A stretch of DNA of 64,000 nt from Sphaerisporangium sp039871875 (GTDB taxonomy: Bacteria; Actinomycetota; Actinomycetes; Streptosporangiales; Streptosporangiaceae): contig NZ_JBDPMD010000003.1 in assembly GCF_039871875.1 (NCBI RefSeq), positions 310,001-374,000 on the forward strand, in the 5' to 3' direction. A program made the translations under genes and the position numbers. The number at the start of each line of letters is the position of its first letter. Positions within the stretch are counted from its first letter, which is position 1. The notes under the pieces were generated by a model. That model was not told the origin of the DNA, ran no database searches, and saw only the letters and a program-made list of their open reading frames with translations. This document shows, piece by piece, positions 1 through 9,007 of this stretch.

Positions 1-1286
1 ACCTCGGCGGGCTCCACCCGGAAGCCGCGCACCTTGAGCTGACGGTCGGCGCGGCCGACGAACTCGTAGTCGCCGTCGTCTCGCAGGCGGGCCAGGTCGC
101 CGGTGCGGTAGAGGCGCTCGCCCGCCGTGAACGGGCTGGCCACGAACCGTTCCGCGGTACGGGCCGGGTCGTCGTGGTACCCGCGGGCCAGGCAGGCCCC
201 GCCGACGTAGAGCTCGCCGACGTCCCCGTGCCGCACGGGGCGGAGCCGGTCGTCGAGCACCCAGCAGGAGACCTCGGCCACCGGGGCGCCGATGGGGGGG
301 ATCGCCGGCCAGGCGGCCGGGTCCGCGGGGAGTGTCAGGCTGGTGACGAGATGCGTCTCGGTGGGCCCGTAGTGGTTGTCCAGCCGGCAGTGCGAGATCG
401 CGGCGAACAGGTCGCGGATCGCCGGCGTGATGATCAGGCGTTCGCCCGCGGTGATCACGTGCCGGAGCGAGCCGGGTGTCACGGAAAGCCGTCCGGCCGT
501 GACCGCCATCAGCTGCAGCGCCACGTACGGCAGGAACAAGCGCTGGATCCGGTGGCTCACGATCGTGTCGAGCAGCGCGGCGGGATCGCGGCGCACCTCG
601 TCGGAGGCCACGACCAGGCAGCCGCCGGTGGCCAGTGTCGAGAGCACTTCCTGGAAGGTCACGTCGAAGGACGTCGCGGTGAACTGCAGCGTGCGCAGCC
701 CCGGCACTCCGCTCGCCAGTTGCCAGCGGACCAGCCGGGAGAGCCCGCGATGGGTCATCGCGACACCCTTCGGCACGCCGGTCGAGCCGGACGTGTGCAT
801 GACGTACGCCGGCGCGGCGGGATGAGGCGTGACCGCGAGAGGCTCCTGCGGGCCGGCCGCGTCCGGACCCACCACGGCGACGCCGGCCGGCAGACGGCCC
901 GCGTTGGCGTGGTCGGCGACCGCCACCCGCGCACCCAGGTGCCGCACGGTCACCGCGATGCGCGCGTCGGGTGCGGTGACGTCCAGCGGGCTGTACGCGC
1001 CGCCGGTCGCGAGCACCGCCAGCATCGCGACGACCGTGTCGGCGGAGCGGTCGAGCAGCACGGCCACCGGTTGTTCCGGCCCGGCGCCGCGGGCGCGCAG
1101 CCGGCTCGCCAGCGCGTCCATCCGGCTGACCAGCGCGGCGTAGCTCAGCGGCGCCGCGGCCGTGCCGACGAGGTCGACCAGCGCGTCGCGGTCGCCGTGC
1201 GCGCGCGCCCGCGCGCGGATCAGGTCGAGGACCGAGATTTCCGGCCCGGCGGTCGATGGCCGCATCAGGGTCTCGATATCGCTCAC
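1..1286 (-). CDS. NRPS adenylation domain protein, Pro-type (C-terminus cut by window edge)
   Basis: First about 428 residues of an NRPS protein that starts directly with an A domain. A stop lies in frame at 1299-1301 and GTG at 1284-1286 is the first start after it, with only a weak ribosome site. A-domain cores are visible: YVMHTSGSTGVPKG, NHYGPTET, GELYVGG, YRTGDL and RQLKVRGFRVEP. Reading the specificity pocket against GrsA gives D-V-Q-F-I-A-H-L-V, which matches the known proline code (DVQ-IAHVV) closely, so L-Pro or a hydroxyproline is expected. The carrier domain and anything after it lie outside the window. It is divergent from the NRPS gene at 1527. No condensation domain precedes it, so it either starts a chain or receives one from a protein ending in a C domain, as elsewhere in this cluster. 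Confidence 0.9.
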   Translation of the reverse strand, partial: MSDIETLMRPSTAGPEISVLDLIRARARAHGDRDALVDLVGTAAAPLSYAALVSRMDALASRLRARGAGPEQPVAVLLDRSADTVVAMLAVLATGGAYSPLDVTAPDARIAVTVRHLGARVAVADHANAGRLPAGVAVVGPDAAGPQEPLAVTPHPAAPAYVMHTSGSTGVPKGVAMTHRGLSRLVRWQLASGVPGLRTLQFTATSFDVTFQEVLSTLATGGCLVVASDEVRRDPAALLDTIVSHRIQRLFLPYVALQLMAVTAGRLSVTPGSLRHVITAGERLIITPAIRDLFAAISHCRLDNHYGPTETHLVTSLTLPADPAAWPAIPPIGAPVAEVSCWVLDDRLRPVRHGDVGELYVGGACLARGYHDDPARTAERFVASPFTAGERLYRTGDLARLRDDGDYEFVGRADRQLKVRGFRVEPAE

Positions 1287-1400
1287 GGCAGGCGCCCATC
1301 AGTCCGAAGCACGATTCACCCGCTTTCCGGCCGCGAGCCGCCGGGGCAGCGTCCGCGACTCGCATCCCCGACGCTAGGCGGGGGCGGCACGGTGGGGAGA

Positions 1401-1450
1401 GTCCCGTGAACCGGCGACTGGGCGGCGGAGTTGTCCTGCGAACGGGGGAC
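1401..1450 (+). promoter_or_regulatory. Two copies of the cluster palindrome GTCCC-N8-GGGAC
   Basis: 1401-1418 reads GTCCC-GTGAACCG-GCGAC (one mismatch) and 1433-1450 reads GTCCT-GCGAACGG-GGGAC (one mismatch). They lie in the divergent region between the genes starting at 1286 and 1527. The second copy ends 11 bp before the -35 box at 1462, exactly as at 37027-37044. Related sites lie at 10269, 34328 and 36980. Binding by the LuxR protein at 33508-34230 is inferred, not shown. Confidence 0.65.
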
Positions 1451-1461
1451 GGACCCGCGGA

Positions 1462-1491
1462 TTGACCGGCCCGAGAGCCGCTCGATTAACT
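1462..1491 (+). promoter_or_regulatory. Promoter of the NRPS gene at 1527
   Basis: -35 TTGACC (1462-1467), 18-bp spacer, -10 TTAACT (1486-1491), followed by GAGGA. The block is strongly conserved with 37056-37085 upstream of the other plus-strand NRPS gene, including much of the spacer (GGCC-GAGAGC and CTCG) and the TGAGGA that follows. The conservation between unrelated flanks is the evidence for function. Confidence 0.6.
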
Positions 1492-1526
1492 GAGGATCAG
1501 GATCGATCCAGGCCATTGGAGCATCC

Positions 1527-3962
1527 GTGACCAGCAGCCGCTTCCCGGTCGGACCCGCGGTCGCCGCACCGGTATCCGTTCTCTCTCCGGCGGACGAGCC
1601 GGCTGTCCTCGCGACGAGGAACGGCGAGAGGACGACGTCGATGCCGCCGGAGTGCGTCGGCCCGGTGCCGATCCCGCCGGGCCTCGCGAAGGCGCTGTCC
1701 ACGCTGGCGTCGGAAGCCGGGGCCGACGAATTCCTCCCGTTGTCGATCTGCGCCACGGTGCTGGCGCGGCGGTTGTCGCGGCCCGGCGCGTCCCGCCGGG
1801 TCCAGGTGGTGCAGGAAGCGCGGGAGTTCACCGCGCCGGCCCCGGCCGTACCGGTCGATCTCGCCGACGACTTCCGTACCGCGCTGCGCCGGGCCGCGCT
1901 GCCGCCAGGTGCCGCGGCGCCGGACCCGGCCACCCGCCACGGGATCGACGTCACGATCGTGGTCGCGAAGGACAACCGGTGCCTGTACGCCGAGAACATG
2001 ACCAGCGCGGCCGATACGCCGACCGCCCAGTGCTGGGCCCGGACGTTCCTGCGGCTCCTCACCCGCCTGGCGGATGATCCCGGCACCCCCATGGCGGCGC
2101 ATCCGCTGATCGACGACACCGAGCGCGAACGCATCCTGCGCGGTCTCAACGTGTACGGCGTCCCCGAGGTACGGCACACCACGATGACCGCGCCGTTCGA
2201 GGAGCAGGTGGAGCGCACCCCCGGTGCCGTCGCGCTGGTGGACGGGCACGGCACCACGCTCACCTACCGTGAGCTGAACGAGCGGGCCAACCGGCTGGCG
2301 CGCTTCCTCATCGGCCAGGGGGCCGGCTCGGGCGGCCGCGTGGGGATCTGCATGCGGCGCGGCATCCATCAGGTCATCGCCATCTACGCCGCCGCGAAGA
2401 CCGGCGCCGCGTACGTGCCGCTGGAGGCCGAGCTGCCGGACTCCCGGCTCGCGTACATGTTCGGCGACGTCGCGCCGGGACACGTGCTCACCGACCCGGC
2501 CTGTCGCGGCCGTGTCCCGGACGGCGCGTGGCACACGGTGGACGTCGAGTCCGGGCAGGGGGCGTGGGACGCCTTGCCGGCGAGTGACCCCGCGGTGGAC
2601 GCCGGGCCGGGTGGGCTGCTCACCATCCTGTACACGTCCGGCACCACGGGCCGCCCCAAAGGGGTCGCCTACCCGACGGCCGGCGCACTGGCGCACCTGA
2701 CCTGGATGCAGGGCCGGTACCCGTTCGCCCCCGGCGACCGCGCGCTGTTCAAGACCTCACCCGGCTTCGACGTCTCCATCTGGGAACTCTTCTGGCCCCT
2801 CTACCACGGCGCGTGCCTGGTGATCTGCCCGCCGGGCGAGCACCGCGACGCGCGGCGCCTCGCCCGGCTCGTGGAGGACCATCGCGTGTCCACGATCTTC
2901 CTGCCGCCGACCGTGATGGCCCCGTTCCTTGAGGAGGTGTCGGCCGGCCGGGCCGGGGCGTTGCGCTGGGCCATGTGCGGCGGTGAGCCGGTCACCCCCC
3001 GTGTCCGCGACAGGTTCCACGCCACGCTGCCGACGGCGAAGCTGGTGAACTGCTACGGCCCGACCGAGGCGGGCAACGTCACCGACATGGTCCTTCCGGC
3101 CGAACCGGGGGTCCCGGTGGTGCCGCTGGGACGGCCCGCGGCCAACTTCCGGATCACTTTGCTGGACGAGAGCCTCGACCTGGTGCCGGTCGGCATGCCG
3201 GGCGAGGCGTACATCGGCGGCGACGTCGGGCTCGCGCAGGCGTACTGGCGGGCACCGGGCCGCACCGCAGAACGGTTCGTCGCCGACCCCTACGGGCCGC
3301 CGGGGACACGCATGTACCGGACGGGTGACCTGTGCCGGTACCGCGACGACGGGGTGCTGGAGCATCTCGGCCGGATCGACAGGCAGATCAAGATCCGTGG
3401 GCTGCGTGTCGAGCCCGGCGAGATCGAGTCGGTGCTCGCCACGCACCCGTCGGTCGCCGACTGCGCGGTCGTCGCGCACGGCACACCGGTCCGCCTGCTC
3501 GCCTTCGTGGTGCCCGCCGGCGTGGACGGCGTGGACGTCGACGCGATCGGCGAGCACGCGGCCGGTGTCCTGGCCGGTCACATGCGACCCGAGGCGATCG
3601 TGCCGGTGCCGCGTATCCCGGCGACCGTGAACGGCAAGGTCGACAAGGACGCGCTGGTCGCCGCGTGGCAGGCGCGGGCCGGCGGCGAACGCGAGATCGT
3701 GCCGCCCGCCGACGAGGTCGAGGCGGCCCTGATCGACATCTACCACCGGGTCCTGGAGACCGGGCCGGTCAGCGTGCTCGACACCTTCGCCGCGCTCGGC
3801 GGCCACTCCCTGCTCGCCTTCAAACTGCTCGACGAGTGCCTGGAGAAGCTGCACGTGCGGCCCGACGTGACCGTCCTGCTCGGCGGCAGCGTCCGCGATG
3901 TGGCGGCGTCGATCCAGGCCACCCTGGCCGGCACCACCGGGGGCGCCGCGTCCGGCGGGTGA
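1527..3962 (+). CDS. NRPS: truncated C stub - A - T
   Basis: 811 residues. Residues about 1-225 look like the C-terminal half of a condensation domain (a piece ending in LIDDTERERILRGLN) with no HHxxxDG, so it should not condense. The A domain follows (about 226-715): LYTSGTTGRPKG, FDVSIWELFWP, NCYGPTEAG, YRTGDL, DRQIKIRGLRVEPGEIE and NGKVDKDAL. The pocket reads D-V-W-F-M-G-C-N-V, which I do not recognise. A carrier domain with LGGHSLLAFK ends the protein. It is therefore a free A-T loader that must hand its residue to a C domain or an acyltransferase elsewhere. GTG start at 1527 with GGAG 5 nt upstream, matching the arrangement at 37121. Likely controlled by the promoter and palindromes just upstream. 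Confidence 0.92.
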   Translation: MTSSRFPVGPAVAAPVSVLSPADEPAVLATRNGERTTSMPPECVGPVPIPPGLAKALSTLASEAGADEFLPLSICATVLARRLSRPGASRRVQVVQEAREFTAPAPAVPVDLADDFRTALRRAALPPGAAAPDPATRHGIDVTIVVAKDNRCLYAENMTSAADTPTAQCWARTFLRLLTRLADDPGTPMAAHPLIDDTERERILRGLNVYGVPEVRHTTMTAPFEEQVERTPGAVALVDGHGTTLTYRELNERANRLARFLIGQGAGSGGRVGICMRRGIHQVIAIYAAAKTGAAYVPLEAELPDSRLAYMFGDVAPGHVLTDPACRGRVPDGAWHTVDVESGQGAWDALPASDPAVDAGPGGLLTILYTSGTTGRPKGVAYPTAGALAHLTWMQGRYPFAPGDRALFKTSPGFDVSIWELFWPLYHGACLVICPPGEHRDARRLARLVEDHRVSTIFLPPTVMAPFLEEVSAGRAGALRWAMCGGEPVTPRVRDRFHATLPTAKLVNCYGPTEAGNVTDMVLPAEPGVPVVPLGRPAANFRITLLDESLDLVPVGMPGEAYIGGDVGLAQAYWRAPGRTAERFVADPYGPPGTRMYRTGDLCRYRDDGVLEHLGRIDRQIKIRGLRVEPGEIESVLATHPSVADCAVVAHGTPVRLLAFVVPAGVDGVDVDAIGEHAAGVLAGHMRPEAIVPVPRIPATVNGKVDKDALVAAWQARAGGEREIVPPADEVEAALIDIYHRVLETGPVSVLDTFAALGGHSLLAFKLLDECLEKLHVRPDVTVLLGGSVRDVAASIQATLAGTTGGAASGG

Positions 3963-4023
3963 CCGCACCGGTGCCCGGGGCGTGCGGCCGTCCGCGCGTG
4001 CCGGCCGCCCGCCTGTGGCGGCT

Positions 4024-4119
4024 ACGCCGGCGGGTACGCCGGCGGGTGCGCCGGCGGGTGCGCCGGCGGGTGCGCCGGCGGGTGCGCCGGCGGGTGCGCC
4101 GGCGGGTGCGCCGGCGGGG
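4024..4119. repeat. Eight 12-bp tandem repeats (RCGCCGGCGGGT)
   Basis: Eight head-to-tail 12-mers fill most of the 163-bp gap between two convergent genes. The first two begin ACGCC, the rest GCGCC, and the last ends GGGG. Each unit holds the palindrome GCCGGC, so the array can fold on either strand. Because 12 is a multiple of 3, every frame is open through it, which creates spurious long ORFs. It may act as a bidirectional terminator or be a slippage-prone minisatellite. Confidence 0.95.
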
Positions 4120-4125
4120 TCATGG

Positions 4126-4920
4126 TCAGAGCCCGCCGGTGAGCGGGGCCAGCGGCGTGGTGTCCGAGGCGGACAGGAACTCCGGCCGGCGGCTCGGCAC
4201 CTCCTGCGGGACGTTGTCCACGCTGTTGTAGGTGATGATGAGAAGCTGCCGGTCGTAGGGGGACATGTTGGTGCCCGAGCCGTGGACCAGCCGGGGATCG
4301 AACAACACCATGCTGCCCGCGGCACCCGTCGCGGCCCGTATCCCGAGCCGGGCGACCATGGGGCCGAGCTGCTCGGCGGTCAACGCGTAGTCCAGGTCCG
4401 CCGCGAGGTTCGACTTCCAGCTCTCCTCGCCGCCGTCACACCGCCGCTCGGTGGCGAGGGTGCCGAAGCGGTGGGAGCCGGGGACGAACAGCAACGGGCC
4501 GTTGTGGGGTGTCGCGTCGTCGAGCAGGAGGGCCACGTTGGTGACCAGCGGCGCGGGCATGCCGTCCTCCCGTTCCCAGAAGATGTAGTCCTGGTGCCAC
4601 GGCCATACGTCGCCGTGCAGTGCCCGCTTGGCGTTGACCTTGCTCTGGTGCACGTACACCTTGCCGGCCAGCAGTTGTTCGGCCGGTTCCAGCAGGTCGG
4701 GCAGCCGGACCAGGCGGGAGAAGAGCTCGCTCGCCTGATGGCAGCCGTGGACGCCGCGGATGGTCCGGCCGTCCTTCTCCAGTACCCGGCCCGGATGGTC
4801 CTCACCGTAGAGCCGCTCGACCTCGTCCCGGATCCGCGCCAGATCGCGTGGCGTCAGCACCCCCGGCACGACGACGAAACCGTCGTCGTGGTACTCGCGC
4901 AGCTGGGCGTCATTGAGCAC
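4126..4920 (-). CDS. PhyH-family Fe(II)/2-oxoglutarate dioxygenase (amino-acid hydroxylase candidate)
   Basis: 264 residues, normal length for the phytanoyl-CoA dioxygenase-like family used in natural-product pathways to hydroxylate free or carrier-bound amino acids. The iron triad is visible as WHQDYIFW (HxD) and the distal His in RLVHGSGTN; an Arg/Lys-rich stretch (QSKVNAKRAL) and NGPLLFVPGSH are typical of the family. It is last in the minus-strand operon starting at 10141. Because the neighbouring A domain (1-1286) reads as proline-specific, a proline or pipecolate hydroxylase role like that of GetF-type enzymes is plausible, but the substrate is inferred only. Confidence 0.85.
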   Translation of the reverse strand: MLNDAQLREYHDDGFVVVPGVLTPRDLARIRDEVERLYGEDHPGRVLEKDGRTIRGVHGCHQASELFSRLVRLPDLLEPAEQLLAGKVYVHQSKVNAKRALHGDVWPWHQDYIFWEREDGMPAPLVTNVALLLDDATPHNGPLLFVPGSHRFGTLATERRCDGGEESWKSNLAADLDYALTAEQLGPMVARLGIRAATGAAGSMVLFDPRLVHGSGTNMSPYDRQLLIITYNSVDNVPQEVPSRRPEFLSASDTTPLAPLTGGL

Positions 4921-4932
4921 GGCGTGCCCTCC

Positions 4933-6321
4933 TCACGGGACGGTCTCGCTCTGCCATGGTTCCGGTTGTCCGACTTCGGGCGGATCGGCGGCGTCCCCTC
5001 CGGGAGTCACGTCCTCAGGTGTGACGTCCGGGAGCTCGTCCTCCAGATGCCGGAGCCGGGGTGACAGGTAGGCCAGCACGGCGCAGAGAGCGAGCAGCAG
5101 GCCCATCACCATCATCAGAAGGGCGAACCCCCGGCCCGGGCCGTCGCCGATGAACGCCGCCAGGAGCGGCGAGCGGACCTGGTCCCGGCCGACGAACGGC
5201 TGGAACACCTGATCGGCGGCCAGACCCGCCAAGCCGAACGCGAGCAGCCGCGGGACCGACGCGACCATGTTCCGCAGTGCGATGACCCGGCCCAGCAGAT
5301 GCGGCTCCACCTTCGACTGCCACAGGCTCTGGTTGCTGCCGATGACGACCGCCAGGACCGCGAAGAAGACGAAGGCGGCCACGGCCACCAGCACGACGTC
5401 CGGACGCGTGGCGCCGGCGACGATCGCCACCGCGAGCACCAGCGAACACCCGAGTATGGCCCGCACGCGCCGCCGGGGGCCGCCCCACGCGGTCATCGCC
5501 AGGCTGCCGGCGATCATGCCGGCCCCGCCGATGGTCAGGACGGTGCCGAGGGCGCCCGGTGTCGCGAACGCGAGCACCAGGGGGGTGATCGACACGTCGA
5601 CGAAACCGGCGCAGAACTCCAGGGCCGCGAGGAAGACCAGCAGGGCGAGCAGCCCGCGCCGGGCCGCGACATACCGCCACGCCACCCAGAAGTCCCTGAG
5701 CAGTGCCGCCACCCCGGCCGCCGCCGCCTCGGCGGGCCGGCGGACCCGCGGGATCCGGACCCACATCAACGTGAGAAGGGCCGCGCCGAACGAGACGCAG
5801 TCCATCAGGATGATCCCGTCGATGCCGATGGCCAGGAGCAGGAACCCGCCGGCCACCGGTGCCAGGACCTGGCTCGACGCCACCGCGATGAGCCGCATCC
5901 CGTTCGCCCGGCCGAGTTGCCCTTTCGGTACGAGGAGCGGCACCGACGCCTCGAACGCGGGCATCTGGAGCGCGGCGAGGACCGAGAGGGAGGCGACGAC
6001 GAGGCCCACCGGCCAGACGGCGGAGGCGTCGATGAACAGCGCGGCCGCCAGGACCGACATGACGATCAGCGACCCGGCGTTGGCCGCCACCATCGCGCGT
6101 TTCGCGCCGAACCGGTCCACGAGCGAACCGGTGAAGGGGGAGGCGAGAACGAACGGGAGGGCGGAGAGCGCGTAGATGAGCCCGAGCGTCGTGGCTGAAC
6201 CGGTCACCTGATAGACGTAGACCCCCAAGGCGAAACCCGACAGCGCCGACCCGGTCAGCGAGACGAACTGTCCGCACCAGAGGACGGTGAACGCGCGGAA
6301 CCCGGAGGCGGTCGGTGCCAT
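4933..6321 (-). CDS. MFS exporter (MFS_3/EntS-like)
   Basis: 462 residues of repeated hydrophobic helices. The N-terminus runs FTVLWCGQFVSLTGSALS with a GSLVDRFGAKRA loop between TM2 and TM3, the hallmark of MFS_3-type drug or siderophore exporters related to EntS. The C-terminal tail is acidic and cytoplasmic. Its neighbour at 6332-7711 is clearly a paralogue (same loop, same NTKVEPELLGRV-type loop and tail), so the pair arose by duplication and may work as partners or have split substrates. Role inferred: export of the peptide, self-protection, or both. Confidence 0.9.
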   Translation of the reverse strand: MAPTASGFRAFTVLWCGQFVSLTGSALSGFALGVYVYQVTGSATTLGLIYALSALPFVLASPFTGSLVDRFGAKRAMVAANAGSLIVMSVLAAALFIDASAVWPVGLVVASLSVLAALQMPAFEASVPLLVPKGQLGRANGMRLIAVASSQVLAPVAGGFLLLAIGIDGIILMDCVSFGAALLTLMWVRIPRVRRPAEAAAAGVAALLRDFWVAWRYVAARRGLLALLVFLAALEFCAGFVDVSITPLVLAFATPGALGTVLTIGGAGMIAGSLAMTAWGGPRRRVRAILGCSLVLAVAIVAGATRPDVVLVAVAAFVFFAVLAVVIGSNQSLWQSKVEPHLLGRVIALRNMVASVPRLLAFGLAGLAADQVFQPFVGRDQVRSPLLAAFIGDGPGRGFALLMMVMGLLLALCAVLAYLSPRLRHLEDELPDVTPEDVTPGGDAADPPEVGQPEPWQSETVP

Positions 6322-6331
6322 GGCTGCCCCT

Positions 6332-7711
6332 TCACCGCCGCACCGCGTCGGCCGCCAGGTCCTCCGGTGTCACGTCCGGCAGCGCCTCCTCCACGCCGCT
6401 CAGCCGCTGATGCCGGTAGGCGTACAGCGTGCAGAGCGCGATCAGCACGCCTGCCGCCACCAGGAGCAGCGCGAACCCCCGGTCGGGCCCGTCCCCGACG
6501 AGGAACGCCACGACGCCCGACCGCACCTGGTCCTCGCCCACCACCGGCTGGAGGACACCGCTGAGGACCCCCGCCATGACGTTGCCGACCATGAGCAGGC
6601 CGGCATAGACGACGTTCTTCAACGCCATGACCCGGCCGAGCAGCTCGGGCTCCACCTTGGTGTTCAGGATGGTGTGGAAGTTGCCGATGATGATCGACGT
6701 GGTGCCCAGGAAGACGAAGGCGGCGAGGGCGATCAGCAGGATGTTCGGCCGGAGCCCGCCGAGCACGATCGCCGCCGCGAACAGCAGCGAGTATCCGAGC
6801 ATGCCGTTGACCCGCCGGCGGGGCCCGCCCCACACCGTCATCGCCACACCGGTGACGGTCATGCCGAGCGCTCCGACCGCGAGGACCGCGCCGAGGGCGC
6901 CCTCCGAGGCGAAGGCGAGGACGAGGCCCGGGAGCAGCACCTCGACGAAGCCGATGCCGAAACTGATCACGCCGAAGAACACCAGCAGCGCCACCATCCC
7001 CGGCAGGGTCCTGATCACGTCCCAGGCGTCCCTGAACTGCGCCAGTGGCGTCCGCGCACCGGCGTCCGGACGTCGCCGCCGGGCCGGCGGGATCCGCACC
7101 ACGGCCAGGGTCACCACGGCGAGAGCCAGCGACACGGCCACCAGCAGGCCGACGCCTTCGATGGCGATGGCACGGAGCAGGAGCCCGGCGGCGATCGGCC
7201 CCAGCACCGCGCCGAGCCCGTTCACCAGCATCCGGGTCCCGTTCGCGCGGCCGATGTGCCGCTTCGGCACCAGCAGCGACACCGACGTCTCGATGGCGGG
7301 CAGCAGCAGTGCCTTGAGCATGGGAACGAGCATGATGACGGCGAACGCGTGCCACACGGAGAAGGTCCGCGTGAACAGCGGCACAGCCAGGCTGGCCGCG
7401 AGCACGATGCCGCCGACGTTGCTCACCAGCAGAGCGCGCCTCGGCCCCCACCGGTCGATCAGTGATCCGGCGAAGGGAGAGGTCACCAGGAAGGGGATGA
7501 AGGGAAGCGCGAACATGATGCCGAGGAACGGCAACGGGTACCGCTCGTAGAAGTAGAAGGCCGCCGCGAAGTTGAGCACCGTCAGACTCGTCACCGCGAC
7601 GAACTGGCCGCCCCAGACGATCGTGAACGTGCGCACCCCGTGGGGGGGCAACGCCGTCTCCGCCCCGTCACCGTCGTGGTCGTTGCGAGTGTCAGCGTGG
7701 GAAGTGCTCAT
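6332..7711 (-). CDS. MFS exporter, paralogue of its neighbour
   Basis: 459 residues from ATG at 7711; a TTG four codons earlier (7723) would add MGST, but the ATG is the better start, with GGGG about 7 nt upstream. Begins FTIVWGGQFVAVTSLTVLNF and has the GSLIDRWGPRRA loop typical of MFS antiporters. Ten or more hydrophobic helices can be seen. It starts 16 nt after the end of the P450 gene, within the operon that starts at 10141. As for the paralogue, export of the NRPS product is the likely job; the direction of transport is not visible in the sequence. Confidence 0.9.
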   Translation of the reverse strand: MSTSHADTRNDHDGDGAETALPPHGVRTFTIVWGGQFVAVTSLTVLNFAAAFYFYERYPLPFLGIMFALPFIPFLVTSPFAGSLIDRWGPRRALLVSNVGGIVLAASLAVPLFTRTFSVWHAFAVIMLVPMLKALLLPAIETSVSLLVPKRHIGRANGTRMLVNGLGAVLGPIAAGLLLRAIAIEGVGLLVAVSLALAVVTLAVVRIPPARRRRPDAGARTPLAQFRDAWDVIRTLPGMVALLVFFGVISFGIGFVEVLLPGLVLAFASEGALGAVLAVGALGMTVTGVAMTVWGGPRRRVNGMLGYSLLFAAAIVLGGLRPNILLIALAAFVFLGTTSIIIGNFHTILNTKVEPELLGRVMALKNVVYAGLLMVGNVMAGVLSGVLQPVVGEDQVRSGVVAFLVGDGPDRGFALLLVAAGVLIALCTLYAYRHQRLSGVEEALPDVTPEDLAADAVRR

Positions 7712-7726
7712 CGTCGACCCCAATGA

Positions 7727-8980
7727 TCAGTTGGATGTACCCGCGTCCACCGGGCGCGGCTTCGGCCGGTGGGTCACCGCGCACGGCAGGGAGGCGAACC
7801 CGCGCTGGTGCGGGGAGTGCACACGCCGGGTGTTGGCCAGGTCGATCTCGTACTCCGACACGAACGTGCCGATCTCCTCGAGGGCGATCTGCATCTCCAG
7901 CCGGGCGAGCGCGGCGCCGAGGCAGTGGTGCGGGCCGTACCCGAAGCTGATCATCTTGCTGGTGTCGCGGTCCAGGTCGTAGCGGTCCGGGTCCGGGAAC
8001 ACGCGACTGTCGCGGTTGCCGGAAGCGGGCAGGATCGCGACACGCGCACCCTTCGTCAGGTTGACGCCGTGGATGACCGTGTCCTCGGTGAGGGTACGGG
8101 CCGTCATCTGGCTCGCCGAGTCGTAGCGCAACGTCTCGTTGGCCCAGTCGGCGGCGCGTCCGTTCAGCCCCGCACGCTGGGCCTCCGGGTGCACCCACCC
8201 GTGGTACCAGGCGTTGCCGATGGTCTTGCCGGTGGACTCGTTGCCGGCACTGATCACCAGGAACAGGAAGGCGACGATCTGCGTGTCGGTGTGCCTGACG
8301 CCGTTGACCTCGGCCTGGATCATGGCCGACGTCAGGTCGTCGCCGGGGTGGCGGCGAAGGTCGCCGACCAGCTCGACGAAGTAGTCGGCCAGCCGGAGGG
8401 CGGCGGCCACGGAGTTCGGACCGCGGTCCTCCGAGCCGTTCTCGCGCTGGTTGAGCTGGTCGGTGTCGGCGCGGACCTGGTCCCAGTCCTCGGGCGGGAC
8501 GCCGAGCATCTCGCAGACCACGTCGTTGGGCAGCGCGGCGGCGTAGTCGGCGGCGAAGTCGAACTTCGCCAGGTCCCGCAGCGGTTCCAGCCGTTCCCGG
8601 GCGAGCACGCGGATCCGCGCCTCCAGGGCGGCCACCTTGCGCGGCGTGAACGCGGCCCCGACGAGGCTGCGGTACGCGCCGTGCTCCGGCGGGTCCATGG
8701 CGAGGAAGAAGCTGGTCTGCACCGCGTGCGGGCCCCACAGCTCCGACTCCAGCGAGATGCCGTTGCGGTTGGAGAACAACTTGGGGTTGCGCAGCGCCGC
8801 CACCACGTCGGCATGCCGTGACAGGGCCCAGAAGTCGCGGTGCTCGTTGCGGTACAGCGGCGCGTGCTCACGCATCCAGGCGTAGACGGGATAGGGATCT
8901 TCGTGGATCCGGTAGTCGAACGGGTCGTAACCGAAGGCGGCCTGGTCGTCCTCGGTCAGCGTCAGGGCATCCGTGCTCAT
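7727..8980 (-). CDS. Cytochrome P450
   Basis: 417 residues, usual size for a soluble bacterial P450. Haem-binding FGYGPHHCLGAAL places the axial Cys at residue 353. The I-helix oxygen motif is AGNEST (245-250); the ExxR helix is present as NETLRYDS and DPDRYDL follows. Acts in the cytoplasm with ferredoxin partners not encoded here. It lies second in the operon, between the MppP-like gene and the exporters, so it may oxidise the arginine-derived residue or the finished peptide. It is not closely similar to the second P450 at 40366. Confidence 0.93.
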   Translation of the reverse strand: MSTDALTLTEDDQAAFGYDPFDYRIHEDPYPVYAWMREHAPLYRNEHRDFWALSRHADVVAALRNPKLFSNRNGISLESELWGPHAVQTSFFLAMDPPEHGAYRSLVGAAFTPRKVAALEARIRVLARERLEPLRDLAKFDFAADYAAALPNDVVCEMLGVPPEDWDQVRADTDQLNQRENGSEDRGPNSVAAALRLADYFVELVGDLRRHPGDDLTSAMIQAEVNGVRHTDTQIVAFLFLVISAGNESTGKTIGNAWYHGWVHPEAQRAGLNGRAADWANETLRYDSASQMTARTLTEDTVIHGVNLTKGARVAILPASGNRDSRVFPDPDRYDLDRDTSKMISFGYGPHHCLGAALARLEMQIALEEIGTFVSEYEIDLANTRRVHSPHQRGFASLPCAVTHRPKPRPVDAGTSN

Positions 8981-9007
8981 CGATGCGCACCTCCCGTCGA
9001 AGCGATG

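Noticed and set aside
2757..4325. Long minus-strand open frame (522 codons) antisense to the A-T gene
   Set aside because: Shadow of the high-GC plus-strand NRPS gene and the 12-bp repeat; repetitive Ala-Gly-Pro-Arg content, no domain, no ribosome site.
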